This document shows, piece after piece, positions 33,499 to 43,581 of a stretch of DNA of 46,750 nucleotides. Numbering within the stretch: position 1 is the stretch's first letter; every line of letters begins with the position of its first letter. The translations under genes were made by a program, and so were the position numbers. The stretch comes from CAVXYG01 sp963766005 (GTDB taxonomy: Bacteria; Actinomycetota; Actinomycetes; S36-B12; GCA-2699445): assembly GCA_963766005.1 (NCBI GenBank), contig CAVXYG010000011.1:1-46750 (forward strand), given 5' to 3'. Below the pieces are notes generated by a model. That model made no database searches and had not been told where the DNA came from. It worked only from the letters and a program-made list of their open reading frames with translations.

Positions 33499-36440
33499 GT
33501 GTCCTCCGTCCGTCGTGGTTCGGACCAGCGCACCTGCGCCGACCCGCCGGCCGCACCGGCCAGGCCGGGCAGGGTCTCCTCCAAGCCGCCGCGCCCCAAC
33601 CACGCCGCGACGACCGGCAGGTCATCGGGGCTGCCGACGACTGCAGCGAGGTGCCAGAGCTTGTCGGTGGCCACGTGCGCGGTGACCTGCTGCGCATCCT
33701 CGTCGACGGCGACGCGGAACACGCCGTAGATGCGCTCACCGGCGCGAACAATGACCGGATCGCCCTCGCCGCGGGACGCTCCACCCAATGAGAGCGAGAA
33801 GCCGTCGGGGGTGGCTGCCTCGCCCAGCGGCTCCAGGCCGACGACGATGGTGCGGGTGCTCGACGGCAGGGTCGTGGACACCGTGCCGCGCTCCGGCACG
33901 ACGTCGGCGGGGCTGACCAGACCGGTGGTGGCCTTGCGACCGCCGCGCCGGGAGGATGCCGCTTCGGATCGCACCACGGCGCCGGGCGCGAGCAGGCTGA
34001 GCGCGGACACTCGGACGAGTCGCGTGCCCGCATGCCACCCGGCAAGGCCCGTCGGACCGCCAGCAACTCCGGCCACCGCCACCCGACTGGTGCCGCGCGG
34101 CAGGGTGGTCCGGCCCTCGGTGGTGGTGCTGTCGGCCAGCACCCGACCAGCGCGATCCAGCGCCACCACGCGCACCTCCCCGTCGCCGGCGACGGACACC
34201 GTTGGGCGTTCCTGGCGGTTGTCCCGGCTGCTGTCCGGGACCCGCCACACATGCACGCGCCCGGTCGGGACCTCGACGCCGTCGGTCAGCACGTCCCGCT
34301 CGAGTCGGCGCAGCGCCCGCAACCGGCTCGGCGCCAGGCGGGCATCGGTGGCACTCCACTCGTGGCGGTCCCCGGCGATCCCGGTAGCCGCCCGACTGCC
34401 GGCACGCGCCCCGACCTCCTCGGTGATCGGCGGGGCGACGGTGCGCAGGTGGGCGCCGATGCTGCTGCGGCCGGCCTCCCGGACGCTCGCCAGCGACGGC
34501 GGTGCCAGCCGCGGCAACCGGGCGCCGACCCGCGACGCCGAGGTCGCAGGCACGGTGTCGCGGGGGACGGCGACCTCATGCAGCACGGCCTCCAGGCGCG
34601 GGGCCAACTGCGGGGCCGGCCGAGCGGGCGGGGTGGGGATGACCGCCCGGGCGACCTCGACCGGTTCGCCGACGTCGCGCCGCATGCCGCTGGCCAGCGA
34701 CCGTACCCGAGGCGGCGCCGCACGACCGGCCAGCGGCACCGGACGCGCGGGCCGAGTCGCGTCCGGCAGCTCGTTGGCGACGAGTGCGTCACTGCGGTCC
34801 TCGGACAGCGCCACGTCGTTGATGACTGCCGCGGCGCCCGCGTCGGCGGTCATCGCCAGCCGCCACCGGCCGCTGGTGTCGCTGACGGCCGTGAGGCGCC
34901 CTTCAGCCAGCAGGTGCGCCACCGCACTGCCCGCGGCATGCCGGTTCGCCCAGGCCACCAGCTCCGCGGCCCGCGCGCGGTGCCGATCCAGCGCCTCCCG
35001 CCACCGCAGCTGCTGGCGCAGCGGCAGCGGATGGACGAGTTCGCCGACATCCACCTGATCCAGGGCGATGTCCCCGGTGCGATCGAGCACCTTGGACCGC
35101 ACGATCAATCGGGCACCCGTCACCGCTGTGATGAGATTGGCGGCCGGCGGCGCATCGCCGGCCTTGTCGTACTGCTTCCACACCGCTTCGGGCAGCGGAC
35201 CGATACGGGACTCGATGGTCACGCCGGGGCGGTCGACATCCCTGTCTTCGGAGACGTCGTACAGCGTCACGGTCAGATCGTTCGTGGCGCCAGCGATCCG
35301 CATCGGACCGAGGTCGATCGCATCGAGGTCGTCCAGCTTCGTACCGCCGAACGAGTTCGAGGCCACGGTCGTGGTCATCAGCACGACGAACTCCGGCAGC
35401 AGCTCCCATGGCCCGTCCACCGCTTCGTCGGCGTCGGAGGCAGGGGCACCGGATTCGACGTAGCGCCCCTCGCCGAGGCTCATCTCCAGCCCCGTCATTG
35501 CGTCGCCGTCGGTCAGGTACCGGCGGCGGAAGTCGTCCCAGGCAAGCGCGTCGTCGGGCTTCTCATCACCGGTGGCGCCGAAGCTGACAGTGATCGTGAC
35601 CACGTCGAGGTCGAGCTCGGCGGTGCCGCGGAACTCCGGACCCACGATGTGGACCCGGGCCCCGATGGAGAACGAGAAGCCGATCGTCGCGCAGCCCAGC
35701 AGCGGCACGCAGATGCGGATGCGCACCCCGGCCGAGACCCGGATGTAGACCTCGAAGTCGTAGTGGAACGGGTCCCACATGATCAGCGCGTGGGCCCCCA
35801 TCTCGAAAGCAGCCCACGCCCACGAGGTGCGGTAGCTGGCCTCCAGGCTGCCGCCGACCATGACCGCCGAGGAGGTCAGCGCGAAGTACAGACCGCCCTT
35901 GATGGTGATGGCGTCGCTGACCGACCAGTGGAAGCCCAGCCGCGGCACATCGGGGAAGTCGGCCGGCTTCGGGAAGCGCGGGTGGTAGCCGCCCAGCGTC
36001 AGCACGAACTGGCCGGTGCGGAACCACACGACGAACGCGAACCCGCCGGTCAGTCGGCAGGACTCCGAGATCAGCCACGAGTTGTCGGTGAGCTGCGCCT
36101 GGATGGCCAGCACACCTTCGCGGGTGGAGAACCTTGCCCGCAGCGCGAGCTCGACCGAGGCCATGGGGAAGGACGGGTCGGGCAGGACCGCGCGGGACAG
36201 GCCCAGCACACTGACTTCCAGCCCATCGCCCACTTCGACGCCGAGCACGGCCACCGACTCCACCAGCACGAAGGAGGTGAACCGAACGCCCGCCGCGAAC
36301 CAGAAGGTCCCGCGGTGCGGCGGGAAGGTCTCGGCCAGCTTGTTGAGCGCGCCCATCGGGTTCTGCGCCAACGTGGAGTCCGACCGCATCGCGTCCACGA
36401 GCGGGAAGGTGGGCACGTCCTCGATGCGCGCCGGCAGCAC
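33495..36440 (-). CDS. DUF6603 protein, C-terminal part (downstream of frameshift)
   Basis: This frame continues the giant DUF6603 protein. True coding in this frame begins near 36560 (RYTALFVFGVLTAPLGGPPP, FFVTAIGAGFGINRRLVLPA), before the first usable start, the GTG at 36440. Then come VRFTSFVLVESVAVLGVEVG, CRLTGGFAFVVWFRTGQFVL, SSAVMVGGSLEASYRTSWAW and AAFEMGAHALIMWDPFHYDF, the core signature of DUF6603. After about residue 310 the protein changes to an Arg/Ala-rich region of some 500 residues and ends in a small beta domain. It overlaps the next gene by 4 bp. It is very probably not an independent gene; its ribosome site is poor. Confidence 0.75.
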   Translation of the reverse strand: MLPARIEDVPTFPLVDAMRSDSTLAQNPMGALNKLAETFPPHRGTFWFAAGVRFTSFVLVESVAVLGVEVGDGLEVSVLGLSRAVLPDPSFPMASVELALRARFSTREGVLAIQAQLTDNSWLISESCRLTGGFAFVVWFRTGQFVLTLGGYHPRFPKPADFPDVPRLGFHWSVSDAITIKGGLYFALTSSAVMVGGSLEASYRTSWAWAAFEMGAHALIMWDPFHYDFEVYIRVSAGVRIRICVPLLGCATIGFSFSIGARVHIVGPEFRGTAELDLDVVTITVSFGATGDEKPDDALAWDDFRRRYLTDGDAMTGLEMSLGEGRYVESGAPASDADEAVDGPWELLPEFVVLMTTTVASNSFGGTKLDDLDAIDLGPMRIAGATNDLTVTLYDVSEDRDVDRPGVTIESRIGPLPEAVWKQYDKAGDAPPAANLITAVTGARLIVRSKVLDRTGDIALDQVDVGELVHPLPLRQQLRWREALDRHRARAAELVAWANRHAAGSAVAHLLAEGRLTAVSDTSGRWRLAMTADAGAAAVINDVALSEDRSDALVANELPDATRPARPVPLAGRAAPPRVRSLASGMRRDVGEPVEVARAVIPTPPARPAPQLAPRLEAVLHEVAVPRDTVPATSASRVGARLPRLAPPSLASVREAGRSSIGAHLRTVAPPITEEVGARAGSRAATGIAGDRHEWSATDARLAPSRLRALRRLERDVLTDGVEVPTGRVHVWRVPDSSRDNRQERPTVSVAGDGEVRVVALDRAGRVLADSTTTEGRTTLPRGTSRVAVAGVAGGPTGLAGWHAGTRLVRVSALSLLAPGAVVRSEAASSRRGGRKATTGLVSPADVVPERGTVSTTLPSSTRTIVVGLEPLGEAATPDGFSLSLGGASRGEGDPVIVRAGERIYGVFRVAVDEDAQQVTAHVATDKLWHLAAVVGSPDDLPVVAAWLGRGGLEETLPGLAGAAGGSAQVRWSEPRRTEDT

Positions 36441-39400
36441 CAGGCGGCGGTTGATGCCAAACCCGGCGCCGATGGCGGTGACGAAGAACGGCGGCGGACC
36501 GCCGAGCGGCGCTGTCAGGACGCCGAATACGAACAGTGCCGTGTAGCGGTCGGCCTGCCGGGGCCCCGGCGGGATGCTCGCCCCAGCCGCCGACCGCGGT
36601 CAGGCCGTACTCGCTGAACTGCAGCTGCAGCATGCCGAGGTAGTCGGCGCCAGCCCTGCGCAGACCGCCGCTGAGGGTGAGGCCGCCGCCGTCGTAGGCG
36701 ATGGCGAGGCCGGCCAGCGCGAGCTTGAGCTCCTGCTCGTCCAGGTCGTACAGGATCCCGAGGTCGTCCACGCCGACCGCGAGCCCGGCCAGTTCCAGGC
36801 CGCCGTCGAAGAGCACCCCGATGGTGTCGATGCTGCTGTCGAGATCCTCGACCACCAGCCCGAACTGATCGACGTACAGCGGACCGAACGAGCGCTGCAC
36901 CGGGATCCACCACGGCGGATCGCCGAGCCCCACGTGCACGTCGAAGCCGCTGGTGGTGACCTCGATCTCCAGATCGAAGCCGGCGGCCAACTGCTCATCG
37001 TCGCCGGCGGCGTTGGGCTCCTCGGCCTGGCTGAGCATCTTCTGGGCGACCGGGTTGCCGCCGCTCTCGCCGGTCCCCAGCGGGATCGACAGCTTGCGCA
37101 CCGCCAGCCGCATGCCGCCCGAGTCGGTCTGCCAGCCGGTGATGTCGCCGGCGCCATTCAGACTCACCCGACCGTCGTAGCTGCCGAACAACCCCACGGC
37201 CGCCACACCGATCGGGTCGGACAGCAGGGCGCCCTGGCCGGCGCCCGTCATCCGCAGGCCGAGCTCGTCGATCTCGATGCGCGGGGTGCAGCGCGCGGTG
37301 CTGGCAATGTCGGCGCCGTCGGGGTGTGAGATCAGGTAGATGGCGATCCCGCGGTCGGTGCTCTCGGCGAAGTCGCCTCGGTAGCCGTCCAGCGCCAGCC
37401 CGATGTCGCTGCCGTCGGCCAGGCTGAGCCCCTCGGCGAAGGCCAGTCGCAGCCCGTACCAGGTGCGACCGTCATCGTCGTCGACGACGGGGTGAATCGA
37501 GAGCGGGCCGAGGCTGTCGCCGAGGGCCTTGCCGGCAACCGCCGACACCAGCTCACCGGCGAGCGCGAGCAGCGTGCCGGGCAGCGCGGTGAGGTCGCTG
37601 AAGACACCGGCCGCCAGGACGTACTCGCCACTGACGACGTCAACGACACCGGCGGCATCCAGCGCGTTGCCGAGCAGTTGCGCCTCGCCGAGCAGCGACT
37701 CGTCCAGCAAGCCCTGCACCGCATCGGCGGCCAGCACGAGGTCGCCGAGCAGTGGCAGGAGCACGCTCAGCGCGACCTCGGCAACGCAGCCGGCGGTGTC
37801 CGCCTCCGGGGTGCGGTCGGCCTGCAGGCAGGTGAGCGTGGGGCTGAGGCCCGTGAGCGGCAGTCCGGCTGCCAGTGCCTTGCGGCCCGTCGCGGCAGGG
37901 GTGTCGTTCCACAACCCGATGAGCAGCCGGTCCGGGCCGGACGCACGGTCGCCGAACTCCAGGAGCACGAAGGGGAGCAGCACCACGGGGTCGGTGCCGA
38001 GCAGCGTGCTGTCGGTGATCTCGATGGAGAGCTCGGCCCCGGTCACCCCGCTGAGCCCGACGCAGGCCGCGCCGCCGATCGACAGGCCAGTGATCGGAGC
38101 GACCGGGTCGACGTTGACGCACAGCTGCGGGCTGGCCCCCAGCCGGACTTCGAGGCGCAGGCCGCTCACCGGCTGGATCGCGATGGTGGACGTCGCCATG
38201 GTCACGGTCACCCCGGTGACGCCGACGGCATCCAGCAGGGCGTCGAGCGAGCCGAGCAGCGAGGGCACCGCCGTCGCCTCGCGCAGGCGGGCCGCCGGAT
38301 CGTTCGCGAGGGCCTGCAGTTTCGCGCCGTCGAAGTCCCCGGCAGTCCGCACGCCAAGGGCGTCGCCGACCGAGGCGATCGCGGGAACCACATCGACGGC
38401 GGCATCCAGCACGAAGGGCAGCACGTGCTGCACGGCGGCAGCGGCCGCGGCATCCGCGATCGCCGTCATGGTGCCCCAGCCGGAGGCCGGGAGCAGGGGC
38501 AGCGTGATGGCCGCACCGCCGGTCTTCGTCACCGAGATGGACAGCGTCGGATCGGCACCGCTGGCCCCGATCGTCACGCCGGCATCATCGAGGCCGGCGA
38601 CCGGCCCGAGCCGCACGTCCAAGGCCACTGCAGGCGCGAGGTCGAGGTCGTCGCCGAGCAGGACCCCGACACTGCCGCCGACGCCACCGGTCCCGGCCGC
38701 CGGCGCCGGCACGTCGACTCGGAGTCGGGCGCGCCCGTCGGTTGCGGCGTCGGCGCGCAGGGTCAGGCCGCCGGGCAGCGCCAACGTCCCGCTGGCGGCT
38801 GCCTGTCCGGCGATCCCGGCGAACGCGTCGACCAGCGCCTGCATCCGGACCGGCTCCAGCCGCCGTGCGCTGCCGGTGCCGCCGAGGGCGTCGGCGGCGG
38901 CCAGCCAGCCGCCCGGGTCGCAGAGCAGCCCGGCACCGGAACGGACCGGCAGCGGCGCGCTCGCGGGGGCCAGCAGGCCCAGGACGTCGAGCAGCGGATC
39001 GACGACCGCCGGTGCCTGCAGGTGCGCCCAGGTCAGGGCGTGCCGGAGCAGTTCGCCCGGCAGCACCGCCGCCGCAAGATCGCCCAGTGCGGACAGATCC
39101 GGCGTGGGCAGTAGGGCGACCGACGCGGGCAGCTTCCCCAGTTGATCCTCGGGCAAGGTCATCGCCAGCGACACCGGCGCAGTCGCATCGGTATCGAGGC
39201 CGAACTGCAGCCGCGGCCGGCCCACCGGACCGAGCTCGACCGGGCTGACCAGCCCGAGACTGCCCTGCACCCGGCCAGCACCATCGACCGTCACGGCGGC
39301 GTCCAGCGCGATGCCCTTCACCACCGTCTGCGGGCTCAGCGTCCGCAGCCGCAGCGACCAGTTCGGCATCGTCCCGAGGATCGCCACCTCCACATCGGAG

Positions 39401-42400
39401 GAGGCGGTGAGCAGGATGGCATCGGAGGTCCGGCTGCCGCCACCGAACGCGGCCACGGCGTCCAGCAGCGCGTTCAGGCGGGCGGTGTTGGCCCGGAGGT
39501 CGGCCAGCAGTGCGTCCGGATCGGTCAGCAGCTGCGTCAAGCCATCGGTGACGAACTCCAGGCGGTTGCTGGCGTCGAGTTCGGCCACGTCGAGGGCGGT
39601 CAGCAGATCGGCAAGCCGCCGCAGCGCACCGGTCGCGGGGATGTCCCCCAGCGATGCCGCCACCAGGCCAAGGAGCATCCGCGCCTCGGGCAGCGTCCCA
39701 GATGCCCCGCTGGCACCGTCCGCCAGGCTGCCAACCGTGGTGCTGTCGATGACCCAGCGCTCGTGCCATCGACCGAGCACGCTGACGTCGTGCAGGGTGA
39801 TGCTGCCGCTGATGCGCGGAGCGCTGGTCACCGCTGCCGGGACCGGTTCGCCCACCTCCACGCTGAGGTCCACCGACACGCTGCGAACCCGGGGATCCTG
39901 CCGCTCGCCCAGGCCGGTGCTCGGCGGCGCCACCAGCCATCCGTCGTTGCGGCCCACGTCGGCGTGCAGCCGCAGCGACGGCACTGCCCGGTGATCCGCG
40001 GCGCCGCCGCTGACCTCGACCAGATGGAGGTCGGCGCGGACATCGGCATCGACCCGGACCGCGCCCGCGGCGGTCGAACCGTCCGGCAGCCGGGTGCGCG
40101 CCCCGAGACCGAGGTGCTTCGGCAGCCCCCGCCCGGCCGGTGGCACGGTGATCGCCTGGATCCCCCGGCCGATCACCTCGGTGAGCGCGCCGTCGATGTC
40201 GGCGGCGGCCAGGACTCCCACCACGCAGTGGCCGGTGACGCCCGGCGCGAGCGCCGGCGCCGTGGTCGGCGCGGTGTAGTCGGCGAACGGGAACGGCACG
40301 TGGCGGCGGAGCGTGTCGGCACCCTGCTGTTCGGTGACGATGCCGTCCAACGCTGCGGACACCGTCTCCAGCAGGCCGTTCGCGGGGCCGGCAGCAGCGG
40401 CGGCGGCACCGGCGCGGGCGCGCAGCCGCTGCAGCACGCGGACTGCGCGGCGGACGTCCTGCTGCGCCAACCAGGCCAGCGGCGCGCTGCTGTGCGGGGT
40501 GCCGACCGTGACCACATCGGTGAGCAGGCCCGGTGTGGCAGCCACCCGGCGCGCAGCGTGGCCGGACGTGCCATGGGCGATCAGGGCCACCGGGCCGCCG
40601 ACTGCGCTGCGCACCGCCGTGACCGCCGCGAGCAACCGTGCCGTCAGACCGTCGAGGCCGTCCGGCTCGGCGGCGCTGACCGCATTGGCCCGAGACGGCA
40701 GCAGGACATGCCAGGGCCCGTCACCGGTGACGTGGTCGAAGGAGAACGTCGCAGCGTTGCGGCCGGCCTCGCGCAGGTCGATGACCTTGGTCGGGTCGGC
40801 GTCCGGCCACGCTGCAGCCCACGGCAGCGGCGCGCTGACGTAGACCCGCCGGGTCGCCGCGGGCAGGCCGGGCAGGTCCGTGGCGAGGTCGAGCGCGCCG
40901 GGTTCGGCGAGATGGGTGGTGGCCCCGAGGTCGATGCGCTGCCAGCCGGCGACCACCTGGGCATCGCCGGGCACCAGGCCATCGGTCTCCGCGAGCCGAT
41001 CGTGCAGGAGCCGCAGCGCCGCGCCCAGATCGGCATCGACGACCTCGGCCACCTCCGGGGCGACCGCCGTGGCTCGGCCGAGCAGCTCCGCGAGACGCTC
41101 GGGCTGCAGGGCGTCCGCGCCGGCATCGAGGGCCTCGGTGAGCTGCGGCGGCAGGATGCCGCGGGGGATCCCGCCCACACCGGCCGGGGGCCCGTCCGGA
41201 TCCAGCCAGGCCAACAGTTCGGGCAGGTCGTTGGAGCCGGTCGACAGTGCCCACGGGTCGGCGTGGCTGCCGCGGCCGCTGACCATGCCAGCGCTCGAGG
41301 CGTCGAAGAACCCTCGCCACTGCGTCTGGCCCTGCAGTTGGGCGGCCAGCGTCGGCAGGTCGGCCAGGCTGAATCCGGGCACGCCCGGCAGGCCCGGCAG
41401 GAGGCCGAGCAGCGGCCCCAACCGCCACCAACTGGTGCCGCCGCCGGAGAACCACGCGCCGAACAGATCGCCGAGCGCCATGACGACCTGACCGGACAGC
41501 GCGGTCACGTCGAAGTCCGCGTCGATGTCCAGGTCGGGGATGGTCACCACCCCCGTGCCGGTGACCACGGTGCCGCCGGTGATGCGCGCCACCGGCTCCG
41601 GGTCGCCGCCGCGGCACCAGCGCAGGCCGAAGTCGACCCGCTGCGCCCGCACGATGAGGTCGCCGGTGTCGAAGGTGAGGTCATCGCCCAGCGTGATCGC
41701 CAGGGTGTGGCAGCGGGCCACGTCGAGCCCGACCGACCCGGTGCAATCCGGCAGCGCGGGCAGGGTGGCGTCGAGCAGTTCGGTGCGCAGTTCGACCGCG
41801 AGCCGCGCATCGGTCGCGATCTCGGTCCCGATCTTGGCCGCGGCCCCGAGCAGCAGGTGCGTCTCGCCGGAGGTGCCGGCCTGCGACCAGATCAGCAGAT
41901 CGACACTGCCGGTGGTGTTCGTGGAGACCGGAACGCGCCACGGGTCGGCCGCCGAACCGGCTCCCGTCACCGCCGGCGCCGCACCCGCGCCGACCAGCAC
42001 GAACAGTTGGCCCAGCAACTGCGACCAGGCGCCGGGCACGGCCAGCACGCGGGCTTGGTAGCAGCACAGCTCCCGCAACGGGTCCACCAGCAGTTTCGCC
42101 GGATCTGCGAGCTGCGGCGTCCAACTGGCGGTCGGTGCTCGCAGGCCCAAGAGCGACGCCAACGCGCGGGCCTCCGGCGACCCGTCGAGCAGGTCGGTGA
42201 ACTGCTGCAGGAGGTTGGACAGCGAGTCCGACGCCGTGGTCGCCGCCGCCCCCATCACCGCATCGGCATCGGTCAGGTCCAGGGTCTCGAAGGTCGTCGT
42301 GTCCAGCACGACGTCGCGCGCGGTGAGGACCGGGACCAGCGCCCGGTCGCTGCCGATTGCGACCCCGACGTCCAGCGACCCGATCCGCAGTGCATGGCCG

Positions 42401-43581
42401 TCATGGTTCGGGGTGTCCACCAGCGGGCCCGCGGCCCCGGTCACCCGCACGGTCGCCCGCAGATCGGGCAGCCCCGTGATCTGCGTCGGCGTGCTCAGGC
42501 TGACGCGCAGCAGCTCGGCCTCGGCGACCAGATCAGCGTGGGCGGTGTCGCCGGGTGCCCGGCCCCGGCCGCGCAGCCCAACGCGGATCCGCGGCGCACC
42601 GCTGGCGGGATCGGCATCGCCGGTGACGGTCAGGCAGACGGCGGCCGTCGTGGTGTCGACGAAGCACAGCTCGCCCGCGGTCGGCACGGTGGCTCCCACC
42701 AGCCCGGCCAGCTCGCCGAGCCAGGCATTGCGCGCACCCGCGTCCACGATGACCTGCCGCAGCCATCCCTTGAGCGCCGTCTCCGGGTCGCTGCCGGTCA
42801 GGTTGGCCAGCGGCAGGCTCGGGATGGAACCGGCCGGGCCCAACCCCAGCATCGCGAACAGGTGGGCGAGTTCCGGGGCATCGCCGGCGCGCGACCGCAG
42901 CGCGGCGAGGAGCAGCCGGACCGCTTCGGCGTCGAACTTGGTGGCGAGGTCACGCAGATCCAGGTCCTCGGGCGGATCGGAGGCGCTGAACGCCAGGCCC
43001 TGCACCACGACGCTGAGTGCTGCCGGCGGATCGGCATCGGGGTCGGTCTCGATGCTGGCTCGCAGCGAGACGCCATCGACGGTGAGCCCGTCCTCGCTGA
43101 CCAGCGGCCCCGACTGCCCGGCGATCGACGCGGTGATCGCCAGCGCCCCATCGGCTCCGCCGACCAACGGCGTGATCGTGCCACTGGCCACCTCGAGCAG
43201 CGGCACCCGGACGCTGGCCGAGGCATCCACGCCATCGGCAGCCCGACCCACCCGGCCGGCGACGCTGAGCCGGACGGTCGAGGAGTCCACCGCCTCCACC
43301 AACACGTACAGACCCCCCGGCCCCTCCTCGACCAGCGGCAGCCAGGTCTCCCCAGCGGGGACGTTCGGCAGGTCGGGGTCGGCGTCGGTGCCCAGGACAT
43401 CGGCGAGCAGGCCCAGCAGTGCGTCGCGCTGGTCTTCGTTGGTGAGGATGCTCGTCAGGTGCTGATCGGGGTTGGCGAGGAAGTCGAGGTTCCAGGTCAG
43501 CCCGTCCCCATCCCCTTCGGGCTGCAACACGCCCAGGGCAATGCCGAGGCCCTCCAACTCCGGTGCGACGTCGATGCTCAC
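35566..43581 (-). CDS. Giant DUF6603-containing protein, N-terminal part (frameshift near 36560)
   Basis: The GTG at 43581 overlaps the upstream stop (GTGA) and follows GGAGGTGG. About 2,340 residues are in a good frame: long alternating beta patterns (for example VRVPLLEVASGTITPLVGGA and RIGSLDVGVAIGSDRALVPV), and near residues 930-1130 an alpha/beta-hydrolase-like segment with VALIAHGTSGHAARRVA and DVVTVGTPHSSAPLAWL. The start of DUF6603 follows (DQFGLVVEDLDSSIDTIGVL, YDGGGLTLSGGLRRAG). At about 36558-36562, in a GGGGCCCCGG run, one base too many shifts the frame; from there to 35566 the reading is out of register. Joined with the C-terminal part the protein would have about 3,361 residues. 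No signal peptide is seen. The biochemical role is unknown. Confidence 0.8.
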   Translation of the reverse strand: MSIDVAPELEGLGIALGVLQPEGDGDGLTWNLDFLANPDQHLTSILTNEDQRDALLGLLADVLGTDADPDLPNVPAGETWLPLVEEGPGGLYVLVEAVDSSTVRLSVAGRVGRAADGVDASASVRVPLLEVASGTITPLVGGADGALAITASIAGQSGPLVSEDGLTVDGVSLRASIETDPDADPPAALSVVVQGLAFSASDPPEDLDLRDLATKFDAEAVRLLLAALRSRAGDAPELAHLFAMLGLGPAGSIPSLPLANLTGSDPETALKGWLRQVIVDAGARNAWLGELAGLVGATVPTAGELCFVDTTTAAVCLTVTGDADPASGAPRIRVGLRGRGRAPGDTAHADLVAEAELLRVSLSTPTQITGLPDLRATVRVTGAAGPLVDTPNHDGHALRIGSLDVGVAIGSDRALVPVLTARDVVLDTTTFETLDLTDADAVMGAAATTASDSLSNLLQQFTDLLDGSPEARALASLLGLRAPTASWTPQLADPAKLLVDPLRELCCYQARVLAVPGAWSQLLGQLFVLVGAGAAPAVTGAGSAADPWRVPVSTNTTGSVDLLIWSQAGTSGETHLLLGAAAKIGTEIATDARLAVELRTELLDATLPALPDCTGSVGLDVARCHTLAITLGDDLTFDTGDLIVRAQRVDFGLRWCRGGDPEPVARITGGTVVTGTGVVTIPDLDIDADFDVTALSGQVVMALGDLFGAWFSGGGTSWWRLGPLLGLLPGLPGVPGFSLADLPTLAAQLQGQTQWRGFFDASSAGMVSGRGSHADPWALSTGSNDLPELLAWLDPDGPPAGVGGIPRGILPPQLTEALDAGADALQPERLAELLGRATAVAPEVAEVVDADLGAALRLLHDRLAETDGLVPGDAQVVAGWQRIDLGATTHLAEPGALDLATDLPGLPAATRRVYVSAPLPWAAAWPDADPTKVIDLREAGRNAATFSFDHVTGDGPWHVLLPSRANAVSAAEPDGLDGLTARLLAAVTAVRSAVGGPVALIAHGTSGHAARRVAATPGLLTDVVTVGTPHSSAPLAWLAQQDVRRAVRVLQRLRARAGAAAAAAGPANGLLETVSAALDGIVTEQQGADTLRRHVPFPFADYTAPTTAPALAPGVTGHCVVGVLAAADIDGALTEVIGRGIQAITVPPAGRGLPKHLGLGARTRLPDGSTAAGAVRVDADVRADLHLVEVSGGAADHRAVPSLRLHADVGRNDGWLVAPPSTGLGERQDPRVRSVSVDLSVEVGEPVPAAVTSAPRISGSITLHDVSVLGRWHERWVIDSTTVGSLADGASGASGTLPEARMLLGLVAASLGDIPATGALRRLADLLTALDVAELDASNRLEFVTDGLTQLLTDPDALLADLRANTARLNALLDAVAAFGGGSRTSDAILLTASSDVEVAILGTMPNWSLRLRTLSPQTVVKGIALDAAVTVDGAGRVQGSLGLVSPVELGPVGRPRLQFGLDTDATAPVSLAMTLPEDQLGKLPASVALLPTPDLSALGDLAAAVLPGELLRHALTWAHLQAPAVVDPLLDVLGLLAPASAPLPVRSGAGLLCDPGGWLAAADALGGTGSARRLEPVRMQALVDAFAGIAGQAAASGTLALPGGLTLRADAATDGRARLRVDVPAPAAGTGGVGGSVGVLLGDDLDLAPAVALDVRLGPVAGLDDAGVTIGASGADPTLSISVTKTGGAAITLPLLPASGWGTMTAIADAAAAAAVQHVLPFVLDAAVDVVPAIASVGDALGVRTAGDFDGAKLQALANDPAARLREATAVPSLLGSLDALLDAVGVTGVTVTMATSTIAIQPVSGLRLEVRLGASPQLCVNVDPVAPITGLSIGGAACVGLSGVTGAELSIEITDSTLLGTDPVVLLPFVLLEFGDRASGPDRLLIGLWNDTPAATGRKALAAGLPLTGLSPTLTCLQADRTPEADTAGCVAEVALSVLLPLLGDLVLAADAVQGLLDESLLGEAQLLGNALDAAGVVDVVSGEYVLAAGVFSDLTALPGTLLALAGELVSAVAGKALGDSLGPLSIHPVVDDDDGRTWYGLRLAFAEGLSLADGSDIGLALDGYRGDFAESTDRGIAIYLISHPDGADIASTARCTPRIEIDELGLRMTGAGQGALLSDPIGVAAVGLFGSYDGRVSLNGAGDITGWQTDSGGMRLAVRKLSIPLGTGESGGNPVAQKMLSQAEEPNAAGDDEQLAAGFDLEIEVTTSGFDVHVGLGDPPWWIPVQRSFGPLYVDQFGLVVEDLDSSIDTIGVLFDGGLELAGLAVGVDDLGILYDLDEQELKLALAGLAIAYDGGGLTLSGGLRRAGADYLGMLQLQFSEYGLTAVGGWGEHPAGAPAGRPLHGTVRIRRPDSAARRSAAVLRHRHRRRVWHQPPPGAAGAHRGRAHLPARGRDAVGLHVGAEPDGRAQQAGRDLPAAPRDLLVRGGRSVHLLRAGGVGGRARRRSGRWAGSQCAGPVPRGPARPVLPHGLGRARAAGKVLHPRRCAGHPGAAHRQLVADLGVLPTDRRVRVRRVVPHRPVRADAGRLPPALPEAGRLPRCAAAGLPLVGQRRHHHQGRSVLRADLLGGHGRRQPGGQLPHLVGVGCFRDGGPRADHVGPVPLRLRGLHPGLGRGAHPHLRAAAGLRDDRLLVLHRGPGPHRGSGVPRHRRARPRRGHDHCQLRRHR

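Noticed and set aside
26470..33791. Several 300-590-codon plus-strand frames opposite the operon genes
   Set aside because: They have antisense composition (Arg, Pro, Gln, His-rich), no ribosome sites and no domains.
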